Assembly: GCA_036365515.1 (NCBI GenBank)
Contig: CM070874.1
Span: 92,152,342-92,216,341 of the forward strand
DNA: 64,000 nucleotides
Origin: Torymus aiolomorphi
Taxonomy: Eukaryota; Arthropoda; Insecta; Hymenoptera; Torymidae
Reading direction: 5' to 3'
Both the position numbers and the translations under genes were made by a program. Positions 34,000 to 54,500 of this stretch are shown here, piece by piece. Position 1 is the stretch's first letter. The number at the start of each line of letters is the position of its first letter. Under the pieces are notes generated by a model. That model was not told where the DNA came from. It ran no database searches and worked only from the letters and a program-made list of their open reading frames with translations.

Positions 34000-36859
34000 A
34001 TTCAAAGGGTGGCCCTTCGTAAGAATTATAACCAGTTTTGGGATCGCCAAAAGTGTAAATTGTTTGTGAATTTCCTCATATAACAATGTTATCAAAGCAC
34101 GCAGTCGTAATAAATAATAAAACAACGTTAGACAAATGATATCACACGGTCAACATAATACCAACGTCCCCCATCCAAACTCAATATTGAATTCATCCCA
34201 ACGCCAGTACTCACCTACATAGGTACAGCCACTACCCTGTACCTCACCCATTTTTCCGTGCCCACGTCATCAATAACGCAATAGAACGCACACACATTTA
34301 TACACAAAGGCAAATCAGAATCAGCGGCGGCCCCGAAGCGCGAAATCAATAACCCTGCGAATGCTCGCGCGACTTCTACGACTTACGTGCTACCCTTCAA
34401 TGCCTCGTCGAAAATCTCGTAACACGATTGCAAGACGTCTAAGTGCATTGCGCGCGCGCTCGCGTAGCCAGTGACTATGAATGAATTGAGAGACCGACGC
34501 GCGCTGGCGCAGCTGCGATACGATTTTCTTTGAGAAGCCGAAAAATTCGTTTTTGTAATGCTTCGTTGGAGTAAGTATCTTTATATGTGTGATTAGTAGG
34601 AAAAGAATTAGTAGTTGATGTTCGAAAATGTAATGTTACTTTTCTGTTCTTTGAAGAGCTTTATAAAAACTATGTCTTTTAAGTTAAACTTCAACTTGAG
34701 CTACATATTTATTATATGAGTTCTTGGGGTAAAAGAATTCGTCTTAAAATTCGTTTATGAATTTCACAGATATTTAAGGTTGAAATTGTTTTAACCCTCT
34801 TTTCATATCGTAATTTCATATTGTATATTTGCTTTTGTTTTTTATTGAGATTAATTTACAACGCGCTTCGCCTAAACATGAAATTAGCCAGATACGTTGG
34901 TCAATTAATTAGACGCCGAGAAATACATTGAACAATACTTCTGGCTGTACTTCGATATTAATCACGTTCTCTCTTTTATAAATGGAAACATGAAATTTAT
35001 AGACAATTTTGTGTGTGGTATAGGCAATATACGTGTGAAATTTCATCAAGAAACATCATTTATTATACAGAATATTGTACTATAATGATTGTGAGGTAAT
35101 AGGAATGTAGAAATGGGGTCCTCATAGTGCATGTGTGTTAGTTGCACTTCGGGTAGGTAGGTTTACGGTTACATTTCACAGTATCGAGAGTGCGTTTGGC
35201 ACGCTTTTTTGGGAGTAGTTACCGATAACTCAATAAAAAAGTAAAGAAATAAAATAAATGTTAGCTATTTGGGTTTAGCCATAATAGTCTTCTATTTTTA
35301 TTGTAGGATGGGTTCAAGCGGCCAAAAAATTCGTTTTTTTCTTGTAAAATCGCTTATTTAAACGAGGTCCTCTGCTAACGGCGAAGTTAAGGTAGCAACG
35401 GAATCGCGACAAATGCGAGGTCGATTCATGATTTAATTTTTTTCTAATAGAAGGCTTAGTTTGAACGCGCGCAATTTAACAGTATAAGATTGAATGATAC
35501 TCAGCTACCATAAGAAATTTTTTTTTGTGCAAATAGTTGTCAGAAATTACCATAAATCGATATTAAAAGGAAAAATATCGACAATTGGACACCTATCGAG
35601 AACTGGTTCCACTACCTTACCCTAAACTTGGAAAAAATCGAATTCAATCTCGCTTCACAAACTTATAAGCTTGAAAAGTAAGCGTTTTTACTTGATGCTA
35701 ATTATTTACGTATCGTACAACGCAGCACCATTTGCCGGCGTCTTCTTCACCTCGGCGCCGCGCGCATAAAGACTTGAAAGAAGCATTCGGGAGCGTTCGG
35801 GCGTCTGCATAAATTAAGTTAGCGTGAGCGGCTCGCTTCCACTTCGCCTCCACGTCGCGCGCCGCGCATTCCAATATATAACAACAAAACCGCCGCTGCG
35901 CTTCTTTATATTCGCACTCCTATCCTCTCCGCGGCTGCGAGGCTTATTACTTATACCCGCATAAAGTTTCGCCCAATTGCGTTATTAGCCTTCTCCTTCG
36001 CCTCCTCTTTCCCCAATTACTTTCTCGACTCTGGCGCACCACGCGCTTTTCATTATCGGATATCGATGATGAGGACATTCGCACGCGCCGGCGGGGAAAG
36101 AAGTCGGAAAAGGGAAGGAAGATTTAATGGGACTCGTCGGCGGCGTTTTGAGACTGCTCACATGAATAATTCGAGCGAATTCGCGCATCGGGGATGGAAT
36201 TAGCGATTACAGCGCTAGCGAGGCTCTTTGGCTGGGGAGGACGGAATAATGAATCGAGAGGCGCGCGCTGCTGGCTTTTTCCTTTGAGCTCGGGCATTTC
36301 CCTTTGAGTGATTGATTGTATTGATACGTCTTGTCGGGATGAAAGGAAATGAGGGGTTTGGCCTTTTTTTCGGAGGAATTGTATTAATCAACGGATGAGT
36401 ATTGTGATAAACGCGTTTCAGTGTTGCGCACTTGATGGATAAGATGAATGAGTCTTTTATTCGGAATGAATACTCCTCATTTCAGTGACTTTATGAGTTC
36501 ACGATAATGACGAAAAATGTAGAAATAAAAAAATAAAAACATTACAATACAAGAAAGAAATTATGCGGACAAGTTACAGCACGGCATTGATTCGGACATA
36601 ATAGTATATTGTGTACCTAGAGCGTAAAGGGGACCTTTTTAGACCAAGTGTGGAGTTCTGAAGGCGAGTGCGTTTTGCGAACCGAAGACGAGTACTGCAA
36701 ACACACGAGGTCAAAAAACCAACTAGCCCTATGTGCACACCATATTTTTTGTAACTAATGTATTGATTTTCGGGATTTTTGAGCCTAAAAAGCGAGGCTA
36801 AATTGATTTTTGTTTCATACGACAACAAAGTACTTGTAGGAATAGAGATTTGAACTGTT
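34000..36859. other. Non-coding, with fragments of the ~300-bp repeat unit
   Basis: Positions 34680-34815 and 34990-35055 resemble parts of the internal unit of the dispersed repeat (AGATATTTAAGGTTGAAAT; AAATTTATAGAC), separated by unrelated DNA. CpG-rich blocks lie at 34320-34530 and 35720-36300. No gene supported. Confidence 0.5.
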
Positions 36860-36971
36860 TGTTTACTTTTGTTTCCTCCTAGACGAAGCTTTGTAATAGT
36901 AATTTTTTGAGTTATTGTAAAATCATGTTTAGGAATCAAAATATACGATTTTTGAAAAATGTCTGTATGGA

Positions 36972-37007
<36 letters not shown>

Positions 37008-38300
37008 GTGTGTGTGTGTGTACGCCTGGATCTCAGTTTCTACTCGATCGATTTTGACCGAACAGGTCTCATTTTTTTTTGTTTTCTTTGTGTGATGGCG
37101 GGTCAAAAACTCGTTTTTTGATTCGCCGATGTGTTTTTGTTTTATTTTGAATTTTCGATTTTTTCAAAATTGATTTTTGCTTTTTTTTAATGATTAGATC
37201 GAGATATTTGAATCGAATGAATAGCATTCGAAAGAGCATTAAAATACCTATATTTTCTAAAAAAAAAATTCTCTAGCTATCACGGTTCTTTTGTTATTAA
37301 CAAAAACGTGTTTTTTTTAAAAAGCTTATAACTCCTAAACTAAACGGTCAATTTTCCTGAGAAAAATCATGATAATGCAGAATATAAATAGCTATAATCT
37401 GTAAAAATTTGAATTCATTGTGTAGACTAGTTTTTGAGAAAAAAATTGAAATGTGAAAAAAAATGGGTTTTGTATGTCCAACGATTACGGGAGTAAAATT
37501 GACTTAATCGCTTTGAAATTCCTTGTAGAGATAGGTTTTGGATAGCTCTCGGTCGAGTTCTTTGAGCAAAATAATTAGTCCAGAAATTTCATAAATATTT
37601 GAGGCTAAAATTTTTTAACCTTTTTTTCAAATCGTAATTTCTCGAGAACGGCTCCGTGTATCAGCTCCAAATTTATAGGCAATTTTGTATGTGATGTAGA
37701 TAATATGTGTGCGAATTTTCATCAAGATCGTACTATTACTTTTTGAGATATTTGATTTTGAAAATTTTCGTATTTTACAAAGTTATTTTCTTTGTCGCAT
37801 GATAACTAGAGAAAACAAAAATTGGTTTAATCATGTTGAAATTTTGTGGAAATGTTTTGTGTTTGTCTATATATTATCGTATAAGTCCTTTAGGTAAAAG
37901 AATTATTTCATGATTTTTAGAGATATTTAAGGTTAAAATTCTTTTACGGTTTTTTTCGAATCGTAACTTCTCAATGACGACTTCATGTATCAGCTTGAAA
38001 TTTATAGACTATTTTGTATGCGATATAGGCAATACCTGTGTAAAATTTCATCCAGATTATATAGTTATTTTTTGAGATGTTTGATATTTAAAATTTTAGT
38101 ATTTTTGAAAATGACTTTCTTTGTTGTTGCACAATATAACTAAATTAAAATTGTTTTAATTTCTTTGATATTTGGTGGAGATGTAGAGTTTCTATATTAT
38201 TTATTAGAAGAATTCTTAGGGTAAAAGAATTCGTTTATGAATTTCAAAGATATTTGAGGTTAAAACTATGTTAGTCCTCTTTTAAAATCGTAATTATGCG
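36860..38300. repeat. Dispersed repeat, copy B
   Basis: Collinear with copy A: GAAGCTTTGTAATAGTAA near 36885, (TG)n at 36975-37021, then TCGATCGATTTTGACCGAAC and the ~300-bp tandem units (about 37497-37795, 37796-38105, partial after). Divergence from copy A is modest, so the repeat was mobile or duplicated. Open frames in it are short and unsupported. Confidence 0.8.
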
Positions 38301-38717
38301 GGAACGTATTTATGTATACTAGAAAATGGAAATGACATGCGCTATGCGCTTTGCGCCGATGCGCGCGTGTTGTACACCTGCTTTTGTTTTGCAATAGCCA
38401 TTTCTTATTTTTAAGATTAGAACCTTTTATTAGATCGGAAATTGCAGAAAAAGCACACAAATACGGACACCATACTACTAGAGACATGTACCCTATGTGT
38501 GAAATTTCACAAAGAAAATATAATTTGAAGTAACGGTTATTTAGGAATTTTAAAAGATTTTGACGATAATTTTAGAATCAATTATTTTATTTATTGTATT
38601 TTTCACACATAATTAAAAAAAAAATCAGACCTATTATTTTATTCATATTTTATACATAATTTAAAAATTAATACTTTTTAATCTTCATAAATGAATTTAA
38701 TTATAATTATGTCATAA

Positions 38718-38955
38718 ATTGTGTTACGAGTGAGAGCTCGCAATTAAATAAATAAATGGAGGAGTACTCGATAAAAAAACGGCAACGGCGTGACTCGGCG
38801 GGGACTTGAACCCCGGACCTTTCGTTTTCGCGACGACTGCTCTGACCACTGAGCTACCGAAGCCGGTGCGCATCTTTCCTCGAGTAGTCCTCATGTTGCT
38901 CGATGCAACTCGATCCGCCTCGTCACGTTGTGCATAGTATGCACACGTAACAATT
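38718..38955. mobile_element. Small fold-back carrying a tRNA-like (SINE-type) sequence
   Basis: Outer inverted words are AATTGTGTTACG and CACACGTAACAATT. Inner ones are GAGTACTCGA and TCGAGTAGTCCTC, surrounding the tRNA-like sequence on the minus strand. Further hairpins (GTTGCTCGATGCAAC, TGTGCATAGTATGCACA) lie at the right. This could be a tRNA-derived SINE or a fold-back that captured one. Confidence 0.55.
38794..38866 (-). tRNA. tRNA-like sequence (pseudo-tRNA or SINE head), possible anticodon CGA
   Basis: In minus sense it starts GGCTTCGGTAGCTCAGTGG, and the D arm GCTC-AGTGGTCA-GAGC is perfect. The T arm CGGGG-TTCAAGT-CCCCG is perfect and contains a good B box. The acceptor stem pairs with one mismatch and two G-T pairs. 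The anticodon stem has four of five pairs and the loop CGCGAAA would give anticodon CGA (Ser), but position 33 is G instead of the universal T. A T-run of seven follows about 13 nt after the acceptor strand, like a Pol III terminator. The class of arm and missing T33 point to a pseudogene or SINE head rather than a working tRNA. Confidence 0.55.
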
Positions 38956-40771
38956 GTTGCAAAAATTATAAATTTTGTTATTAAAAATTCATTAAAGGAA
39001 TAAGCAAATTAAGTTTGAGGAAGCCACGTGCCAATGAATTGGCAGCGGTTTTTTTTCTTATAATTATTTGGAAGTCTAAATAAAAAATCAAAATATTAAA
39101 TAATAAAAAAAATTGTTAAAAATAATAATAAATCCACCACAAATTTGTGTGAATGTAAAGATGTTCATCTTCCAATAAAAAAAGCTATGAAAATCATGCA
39201 TCTACAAATTGTAGGCAGTTTTAGAGGAGCTGGTGCAAAAGTTTCTGAAAAATGATACTTTTGCGCCCAGCGGCCTAAAAGTATCTACAAAAAGATACTT
39301 TTGCGCCCACCGGGCTAAGAAGTATTTTTTTCCGTCGGTCGAAAAAAAGTTACTTTAGGCCCTCTTTGTAGGCCGAAAAACGGCGAAAATCGTGCATGTT
39401 TTACAAAAAAACTTTTTCTGCAAAATTAAACCAACGTAAACAAGAATAAAGCTGAGTAAACGCCCTTCAGACTCGTAGAAAGGACGGCAGAAATCACTTT
39501 AAACACCATTCTCGAAAGGCTCCGCACGGGTCGGCTATATGATAAGGTATTGAACAATTCCGCGAATATCTGAGGGGATGTACATTCGCGCGACGTGACG
39601 AGAATTTACGTCACCTCTCTCCATTCAAAGTTACTTCAAAGAGCATTCGGTGTACACAGACTTTTCGCTCTCGCAAATTTTTGCGCGTCCCGTCGCGAGA
39701 ACGAGAGAGAGACAGAGAGAGAGAGAGGGAGAGAGAGGGAGAGAGAGGCCTTCCTCATTGGCATTCCTCCCTGGATCGCTAGGGCTTAGTGTCAGAATGT
39801 AACGAGTGCAAATGAAAATCGTCGTTACTGAACAAAGTGTTAATCTGTTGGAACTGTAAATAGCGCTTTTGTGTTGCAGGCATTAGAAGCACTGAGAATA
39901 CACAGCACGTAAAGACTTAAAATGAGTTTTCCGTGAAAACGACTTTGAAGTGTTAGAAATCATTGGCAATGAATAAATCATTTTTATGACGCAATCGAAA
40001 GAAATGTATAAAATAATTAAACAATTATAATAAAAATATACTAAATTATCTTGAATTAAACTTTAGTATTTTCAACATGATAATAACAATATTTCAGTTA
40101 ATGATAACAATGATGTATTATAATTTTTTATAAAGTAACATGAAAAATTTTTTCAGCAATTGCATTTTAAAAAGCTTTTAAAAGTTGATTTTATTAATTA
40201 ATATTTCAACTCCAGTAAATTTGCTCACATAGATCTCTCTAAAATTCCATTGAAATCATTCGCAGCATGACCGATAAACTCCTTTTCGGTTCCTAATTAT
40301 CCCTGCACCACAAAAAGGAATCTTGCTCGCTCGGCGACATTACTTTATCAAACGACACGGATCCGCCTATTGTATCTATTCCACGGCGTGCTCACCGCAG
40401 TATTTCACGGAATTACTCTTCTGTCGACAAAGGAGGGACTTTTTAAAAGAGAGCTTAGGCGAGATCAAAATTCAATTATTAAAATCTCTCTCGGCGCCTC
40501 TGCCGAGCTCTCCCGCTCTCTCCCGCAAGTAGATTAATTTAATCACGGGTACGCGCAGCGCGCGCGCGCGCGAAATTTTGCTCCCGCCAAATTTTCGCTG
40601 AATATTGAAAACAGCGAAGCTGCGTGGCGTCGGAATTAACGAAACTACTTGCTGCAGGCGGGATTGATCTTAATTACTATGATTGGGCGTCGAGTGGGAA
40701 GAAACGCGAGTGTGTGTGTGTGCGCGGTTCTTATTGATGAGGGGATGGAAATTGTGCCATGTAGGGATGTT

Positions 40772-40776
<5 letters not shown>
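38956..40776. other. Non-coding, with conserved hairpin motif copy 2 and a short direct repeat
   Basis: Positions 39009-39057 hold TGCCAATGAATTGGCA, a perfect hairpin, then GCGG and a T-run (see 33351-33400). Two direct copies of GATACTTTTGCGCCCA lie at about 39256 and 39294. A (GA)n-rich tract is near 39702-39748. Otherwise AT-rich to 40300, then GC-rich. No gene supported. Confidence 0.5.

Positions 40777-40836
<60 letters not shown>
40777..40836. repeat. (AG)n microsatellite
   Basis: 30 uninterrupted AG units. Confidence 0.95.
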
Positions 40837-40841
<5 letters not shown>

Positions 40842-41728
40842 TTTCTTGTTGGAAAGAGGAAAACGAGGGTTTGCTTGTTAAAGTAGGGGCTTGTAGGGAA
40901 AGAGGCGATTGTCTTGTTCTCCCCGAGCGATCGATCGAGATTCAGTAAAAAGTTTGAGTGAAAAGCGCTGTACTTCTAATTAGTACAATTTGCAAACTAA
41001 CATTTTTCTCTAAATTATAGAAAAAGATTAAAGTTTTGTTGTGCTTTTAATGTGCTTCATGTAAAATGCTATGCTCTCTGTGTTTTGAAAGCATGTAGGT
41101 ATAATATATAAAGTTTTAATATAACAACTGCCGCGGAATTCCTTTGTTTCATTTGCTGAGCTAATTTTTAACTTTTCCACTATTATTTGGAACGAAATTA
41201 AATTTTCTGTTTGCAAGGTAAAAATTCATACGAACATTTGGCCGCGTGTAAAAAGTGTAAAATGGTTTCGCTAAAATTAACTTTTTCATTTAAAACTCTC
41301 TTTGCCATACTTCGCGCAGTTCGTTTAAAATTTAAACATTATAACGGTAACATTGCGCAGAGCTGTTTCAATAGAGGCAGGCAGATTATATTAAAAAACC
41401 GTTTGCCTATAATAATTCGACAGTTACCACGGCAGCGCAAACTAAGAAAAATCTGACGCTCTTCAATTTTACAAGGCAGCACTACTATACCGCCGGGGCT
41501 TTCATGCTCGAGCGGCCGCCCGATCGGCTGGTGTACGCCCGCAAAGAAAACTCGCGACCAGGCACGTTTTCAATTTTTTTGCCGAGAGACATCGACTTCT
41601 GCAAAACCCTCCCCCAGCCGCGAAGATACATCTCCTCTCCCCCCACCCTTCGCTTTCGTTCTACAGAAGAATATACGGAAATCCGATATCTGCAAATCCG
41701 ACAACGCGACAACGTCAACTGCACCCAT
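40837..41728. other. Non-coding
   Basis: AT-rich to 41450, then mixed. The frame at 41211-41456 has basic composition and no recognisable domain. Confidence 0.4.
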
Positions 41729-48594
<6,866 letters not shown>

Positions 48595-51500
48595 TTATCC
48601 TCCACTCTCTATCCCCTCTCCTGGGTCGCCTCCCCCATCTCGATCAGCTGCTCTCTTCCTCTTTCTCGTTCCCACGTAAACCTGAGCACACACGCGCGCG
48701 CGCGAGAGACGACGACGACCGGGACAGCCGGTACGCTGGCGAAGACTAACCCGCGAAGAAGACCAGCGCACGCGCCGCACGGCAGCGCCTACTAGGACAA
48801 TATTAGAATCTCGCGCGCGCGCGTGCGGCAGAGGAGGGAAGAGAGAGGAGAGAAGAGAGGAAAGAAGAGAGGAGAAAAGAGAGGAGTACTTTATCACAGC
48901 GACGAACTTTCGGACGGGCATTTTTCACGGGTGTATGTACGTGAAGAGGAGGGATTTTGCATTTTATGTCGATAAGTCTTGAGAGAGGAGAGAGGGTGAG
49001 GTGTGAGTTGCTAAAGAAGTTTTCGGACAATGGGAGAGGAAGTGTTGTTTTTGGAGAGTGCCAAGTTTTTGGGAGAATGAAGTGTGGGAGATTGTGTTCG
49101 ACTTTTGTAGATAGTGAAAAATCTTTCACATAATCATGTAAGTAGTCAATGTATGCAGGATTCTGTATGCTTATTTGCGCATTTCTTTTTTATTAAAGTT
49201 TTAAATGTTTAAAGTGAAAATTCGGTATTGTACACGCAAGGTAGCCTTATTCCTACAACAAGAAATGTGGCGGGCATACCAGCATTTTAAAAACCAGTAA
49301 ATCTAAGACAAAACATACGACAAAATGATGATTAACATCAGCAACCAGTTTCGGGAACGTGTTTACCAACATCAAATGCTCTACCGATCAACTCATTCAT
49401 AAACATAAATATTTAAATAAAAAAGTGTAAATATCGGAAAATATTTCCCTGTCGAAAAATAAATATTGATAAGTTCATATCCCCTCCAAATTTCAATTGG
49501 TCAATGCGCTAGAAAGCGAGCGTATATATTCACAGCCAGACACACGGTGCATCAGATGCGTCGTTGCGAGGCGCACAGTCGACAAATTTTGGGAGCTCCC
49601 AGACGGATATAGGTCTCTTCTCGCGTTTGAAGTCTCGTGACGTTCTCTCAGTTCGCCGCGATGCGCTCGCAAGATTTATCGCTTGTTAAACTTTACACGA
49701 AGCGCGCTGTATTTTTCCGTTTTACAGAAGCTGCTCGCGCAAAGCGGTATAGAGGCTTACATTATTCGAGCGTGTAGCGCTTGATTTACGGCGCCGCTCG
49801 AAGAAGGTTCGAGAAAAACCCGCGCGACTTTTACGCGACAATTTGACAAGTGTTTCTGGGGAAAAAGTACATACGTCGCTGGAAATTTATGTTGCATAAG
49901 TGGTATACTTTTCGAATGAAGGTGTATCGATGGCGAGGGATACATATATATATATATATATATATGCATGCACAGTGTGTTGGGCGTGAAAAGATCTTTG
50001 TTAGCTGACAAAGTGCATTGTAACGGTTGTTCAGAATATCGTAGCCATAAGCATCATACGTAACCCATTCGAAGTCAAGACACGACGGCACTTTGTGAGA
50101 ATATTTCTTCATACTCCGCAACTATACCCATATCGCAGACTTGCACTTTGTATATCCTTCGCCACCCATCAATCCCTTAATTTAGTGTCCCATTGTACGC
50201 AAAATAACGCCATAGTGCGCGCCCTGGCCAAAACCACGCCGAAACAGCCTTGCGAAATCCATCCGCCACATTCCGATAGGTAAATAACGCGAAACAGCGG
50301 CCCGCCGCCGAGGTGAATTATAGGTCAAGAACCCTGTTTATTAGCATAACCGCGTAAACAACGCGGATCGCGAGCGAGCGCCTGCGTGCAGCGGACATAA
50401 TGTACTAATGCGCGAACGTGTATGGTAACATAAATCAGTTTTCTTTTTTCAACAGAGAGGAGAGAGAATGAGGGATAATTTATTCGAATTGGGCGGGCAT
50501 TGTGGTTCGGCACGCGAGCGCTGCTGATTTGAATGAGGAAGAAGAAAGGAGCTTTTTGAATTGGGCAATGGCTTGTGCAACTTTATGAGGAATTCGGGGC
50601 TCGATGAGTTATGAGGCGTCTCATACGATTGTACTATAATTGAATTAAAGAAAGCCGAAATTTAGATCATGTTTTGGGTATCTGAAGTATCCGAATTTGT
50701 CGATTTCTTTGAGACGCTGAGGTTATGTAACGTAGGAATTACCTTTATTAAAAAAACAGTAACTCATATTTTATGCTTGTATAATCATTTTATGACGATC
50801 TTGTTGGGAACGGTAATTTGCTACGTGAAAGAAAAATATTTCGTTAGCAATAGATGAATTTTTAATAGCACTATGCGTAATAGTATAGAATTATCATTTG
50901 AGAAGGAAAGATTGTGGTTGCAACTATATTCAAGCCATCGAGAACTGATATTTACTTCTACAAAAAAATTTCATTTCAACATTGTTTTCAATACAGTTAA
51001 TTAGATTTTTGCGATATAAAATTTTAACTGTAAATGCACGATAATATTTTTCTACTCAAGAGAAACAATTTACTTCGCTAATAGAATGTAGCGGCCATTA
51101 AATAGGATTTAAACGTGGCCTATTGGAAACCAACAGATGGCGAACGGTATATTTAAACTTCCAATAAGAAATACTGCAACATGTAATGCGGAAGCCGAGA
51201 CGCGAAACTGTTTATGTAAATGCAGCGCAAAAATTCCAAAGAAGAAAGTGGGGTGACTGGATTAGTAAATTAATTATACGTTTTTATTAAAAGTTATTCG
51301 ACAGCATATACTTTCTGTCACTTTTTATAGTCGTATAATTTCCATGTCTACAGTAGAAACCATCGATTCTATTTTTCTTAAAAATACTCTAAGCACACAC
51401 GAGATCGAATAAACACAGCTACAAAACCATCTCGTTCCATCAATCCCTGAACATCATTAAACTCCATCCCAGACTCCACACACAGCACTTCCCCAGTCCA

Positions 51501-54500
51501 CCGGCCGTATATACATGTGTGCCTCTCGCGGAAAAAAGCTCCGAACACAATGCTCCATTTTCCGTCCTGCATCTACGTCTCTTACCCAATCCTCTCGCGC
51601 ACGCACGCGTGCGCCACTACACCTATCTCCCGCTGCCGATCGATCACGCGCTCATTGTACCCGTAAACGCGGGAATGCGGCGGCGGCGGCGGCGGAGTCG
51701 CGGGCGCGATCGGAATTAGAATGAATGGCGATAATAGCGCGCTCTCGAGTACCACGGCGCGCGTAAGTAACGGGTACCTATACACACGCCGCGGACATTG
51801 TGCGCTTCTTGGAAAACGCGAGCTACGTACACGCCGGGCATTCTCATGGAAATTCGCGCTCCTTCGTTTTTTCCCCGCGTGCGCCGGCGCAGTATACTCG
51901 TACGCCTCGGGCGCGTTTTTAAGAATGCTAATGCGCTCGAGGAGTCGTTTTGCTTTATTTTTCATAAAGGCGCAGGTGTGTACCGCGTGTGTCTATAGGT
52001 GTGGGGGAATTTCGCGCGGAACGAATAGCTGAATGCGAGGCGCGAATGTGACTCGGCAATTGCGGCCGCGTGCGCGTGCGCGGGCTTTTTTTCGGAGGGG
52101 GAAAGGCGCGTGAGGTGTGCGATATCGACGCTTCGAGGTAAGCTTTTTTCTGGGACGCGCTAAAATTTCGTGTTTCTTGTTTTCCGGAAAGGGTTTTCGC
52201 TCCTCTGTTCGGGTATTTCGCGAAATATAACGTGGGCTGTCAATGGGAGCAATTAGTGCGCCGGGGAAATAATAATCGCGATGCATAAATTTCAGGTTAA
52301 CGTTCCCATCGGCTTATTGGATTGTCAATCACTTTGAAATCCGGAATAATTTATTATAAATTTTATTCGGCAGCCCGGAAAGTATTAATTTTACCTTGTA
52401 GAACTTCGATGTCGATATTGTTCGCGCAGAATGTAAATAATAATTTCCTCAATTAATTATTATAATGATGATAATTTAATAATGCATCGTTTGCTTTATT
52501 GCTTCGTTTTTCTTCATTAGGACGTAATTCAATATTGTTTTTCTGTCAGTAAAACTTGATTAATGAAGAATTTAAAACTTCATAAAATTTATTACATTGG
52601 TCGCACATTAAATTTTTAATTAACGGTATTAAAAATCATATTCATTAATTTTGAACGAGGATGTAGTACGGAAGGATATTATTAATTAAAAATTTTATCA
52701 AATGTAGACCAACCACACAAAATTTTACCAAAAATGTCTAGATATCTTACTCCTGCCGCTTCAATCAAAAACATACAATCCAATAAACGTCAGCCACAAC
52801 CGACTCGTCCGAAAGCCCATTGATTCGGATAGGCGCGCACGCCCATTTCACAGCGTCAATCGCGCAGCGTAACGCCGACGCGGAGAAAAATCTCAGGCCC
52901 GCGCGTCGTTTTATGCTAATGACGAGGTATATATGTCTTCTTCTCCGCTGCGTAGGTGTGTCGTCGTCGTCGTTCTATACGGCAGAGTACCGCGCGTGAG
53001 GCGCATGAAGAGGGGACGTCGCGCGCGCCGGGAATATTTGTTTTAATTAATGCCACTGGAATTTTTATCACTCGGTCCGATGTCAAAAGAGAGGGTTGAC
53101 TAGAGATTTATGTTGAGATTTTTGAGTGTCGGAGATTGATAGGTAGTGTTGTATTTTAGAGTCCTTTACTTTAGAATATGTTTCAGATTTCCTCATGTTA
53201 ACCACAAATTTTTGAAAGTTGGTGTAATAAATACAAATTATTTATCATTAAAATCCGAGAAATATGGATATCAAAGTAGTTTAATTTATGCACTTATGCA
53301 GTGATATGCAAACAAAAAATATCAATATATTAAAAATGTAAAGACCGAAAATCTTTTGATGTCTTCTATATATTTACAACGGGGATCATTATCATAAATA
53401 CGTCATTTCCATTAATCCGCGTAAAATTCGAGCCAAAATCAGACAAACATCATTAGCCTGTAATTTATAATTTTGAAATACAAATATTATATCTGAATAA
53501 ATACATTATTCGTACATAATTATGCTAGGATTATATTGGCCTTCAAGGCGACGTTTTGCGCAGGACAGTGGTGAAACCGGTACTCTGATACGATTCCCGT
53601 AGCCGGACTTTTTGCTTTCAAGGTAAATGGCTAATAAGTAAATTCAGTATGAGGTCAAGTAAGGGAAAATCAAAATACAAAAATGCTTTATTTTTTTACA
53701 AATAAGTTCTAAAAATATATATACAGTGTTTCCCTGCTACAAGGCAATAAAAGTCAGGAATCAGTATAGGTATGTGTCTTAAAAAATACTAAAATGTGGA
53801 GGATGTCAAGATAAATTTACATATTGATAAAAAATATTTATTTTACTACCTGTAACATATTATATGCTCGAAAGTTAAAAATATAATAGCATAAACAAAT
53901 CTATCAATTCATTTCTGTAAACTTAACAATTTTTCCTTTACCGTTAGATATTACAAGTAGCTCATCGGCCGCGATTTACCGTTCACCTTGAATTAAAAGT
54001 TGCATAAATCACAAATGCTAGCCTAACGACTAAAAAAACGCATCCAACTAAAAATTGTCTATTTAATACACTGAGAGGAAAAAGCCCGCTTCTCCTATTG
54101 CTTTCATTTATTTTACGGATTTTAATAAAAGCCGCACGTGAATAAAACCCAACGTCGGCTTGACGAAATTGAATCTCGCGTGCGGGGAAAATATTCCTTT
54201 ATCGGCAGGCGGGGAAAACCTCAAACAAACATTTCAATTATCATAGGCAAACAATTCGTTTCGCCGCTAAATTTTAAAAATGCGCGCCCAGGAAACTCGA
54301 TATTGGCGCGACCGCGAATTCAATTCCCCGTGTATATATCGACGCTCGCCGATCGAGATTTTTTCCCGCCCTCCTTATACCCACCACTTTTGTTTTACCG
54401 AGCATACATGTACGCGCGCGTGAATGGGAGGAAAATCCGATTACGGCAGCGCGGGAGCGAGCCTACACCCGAATTACGGTTTCTTATATGCAGATGAGCA

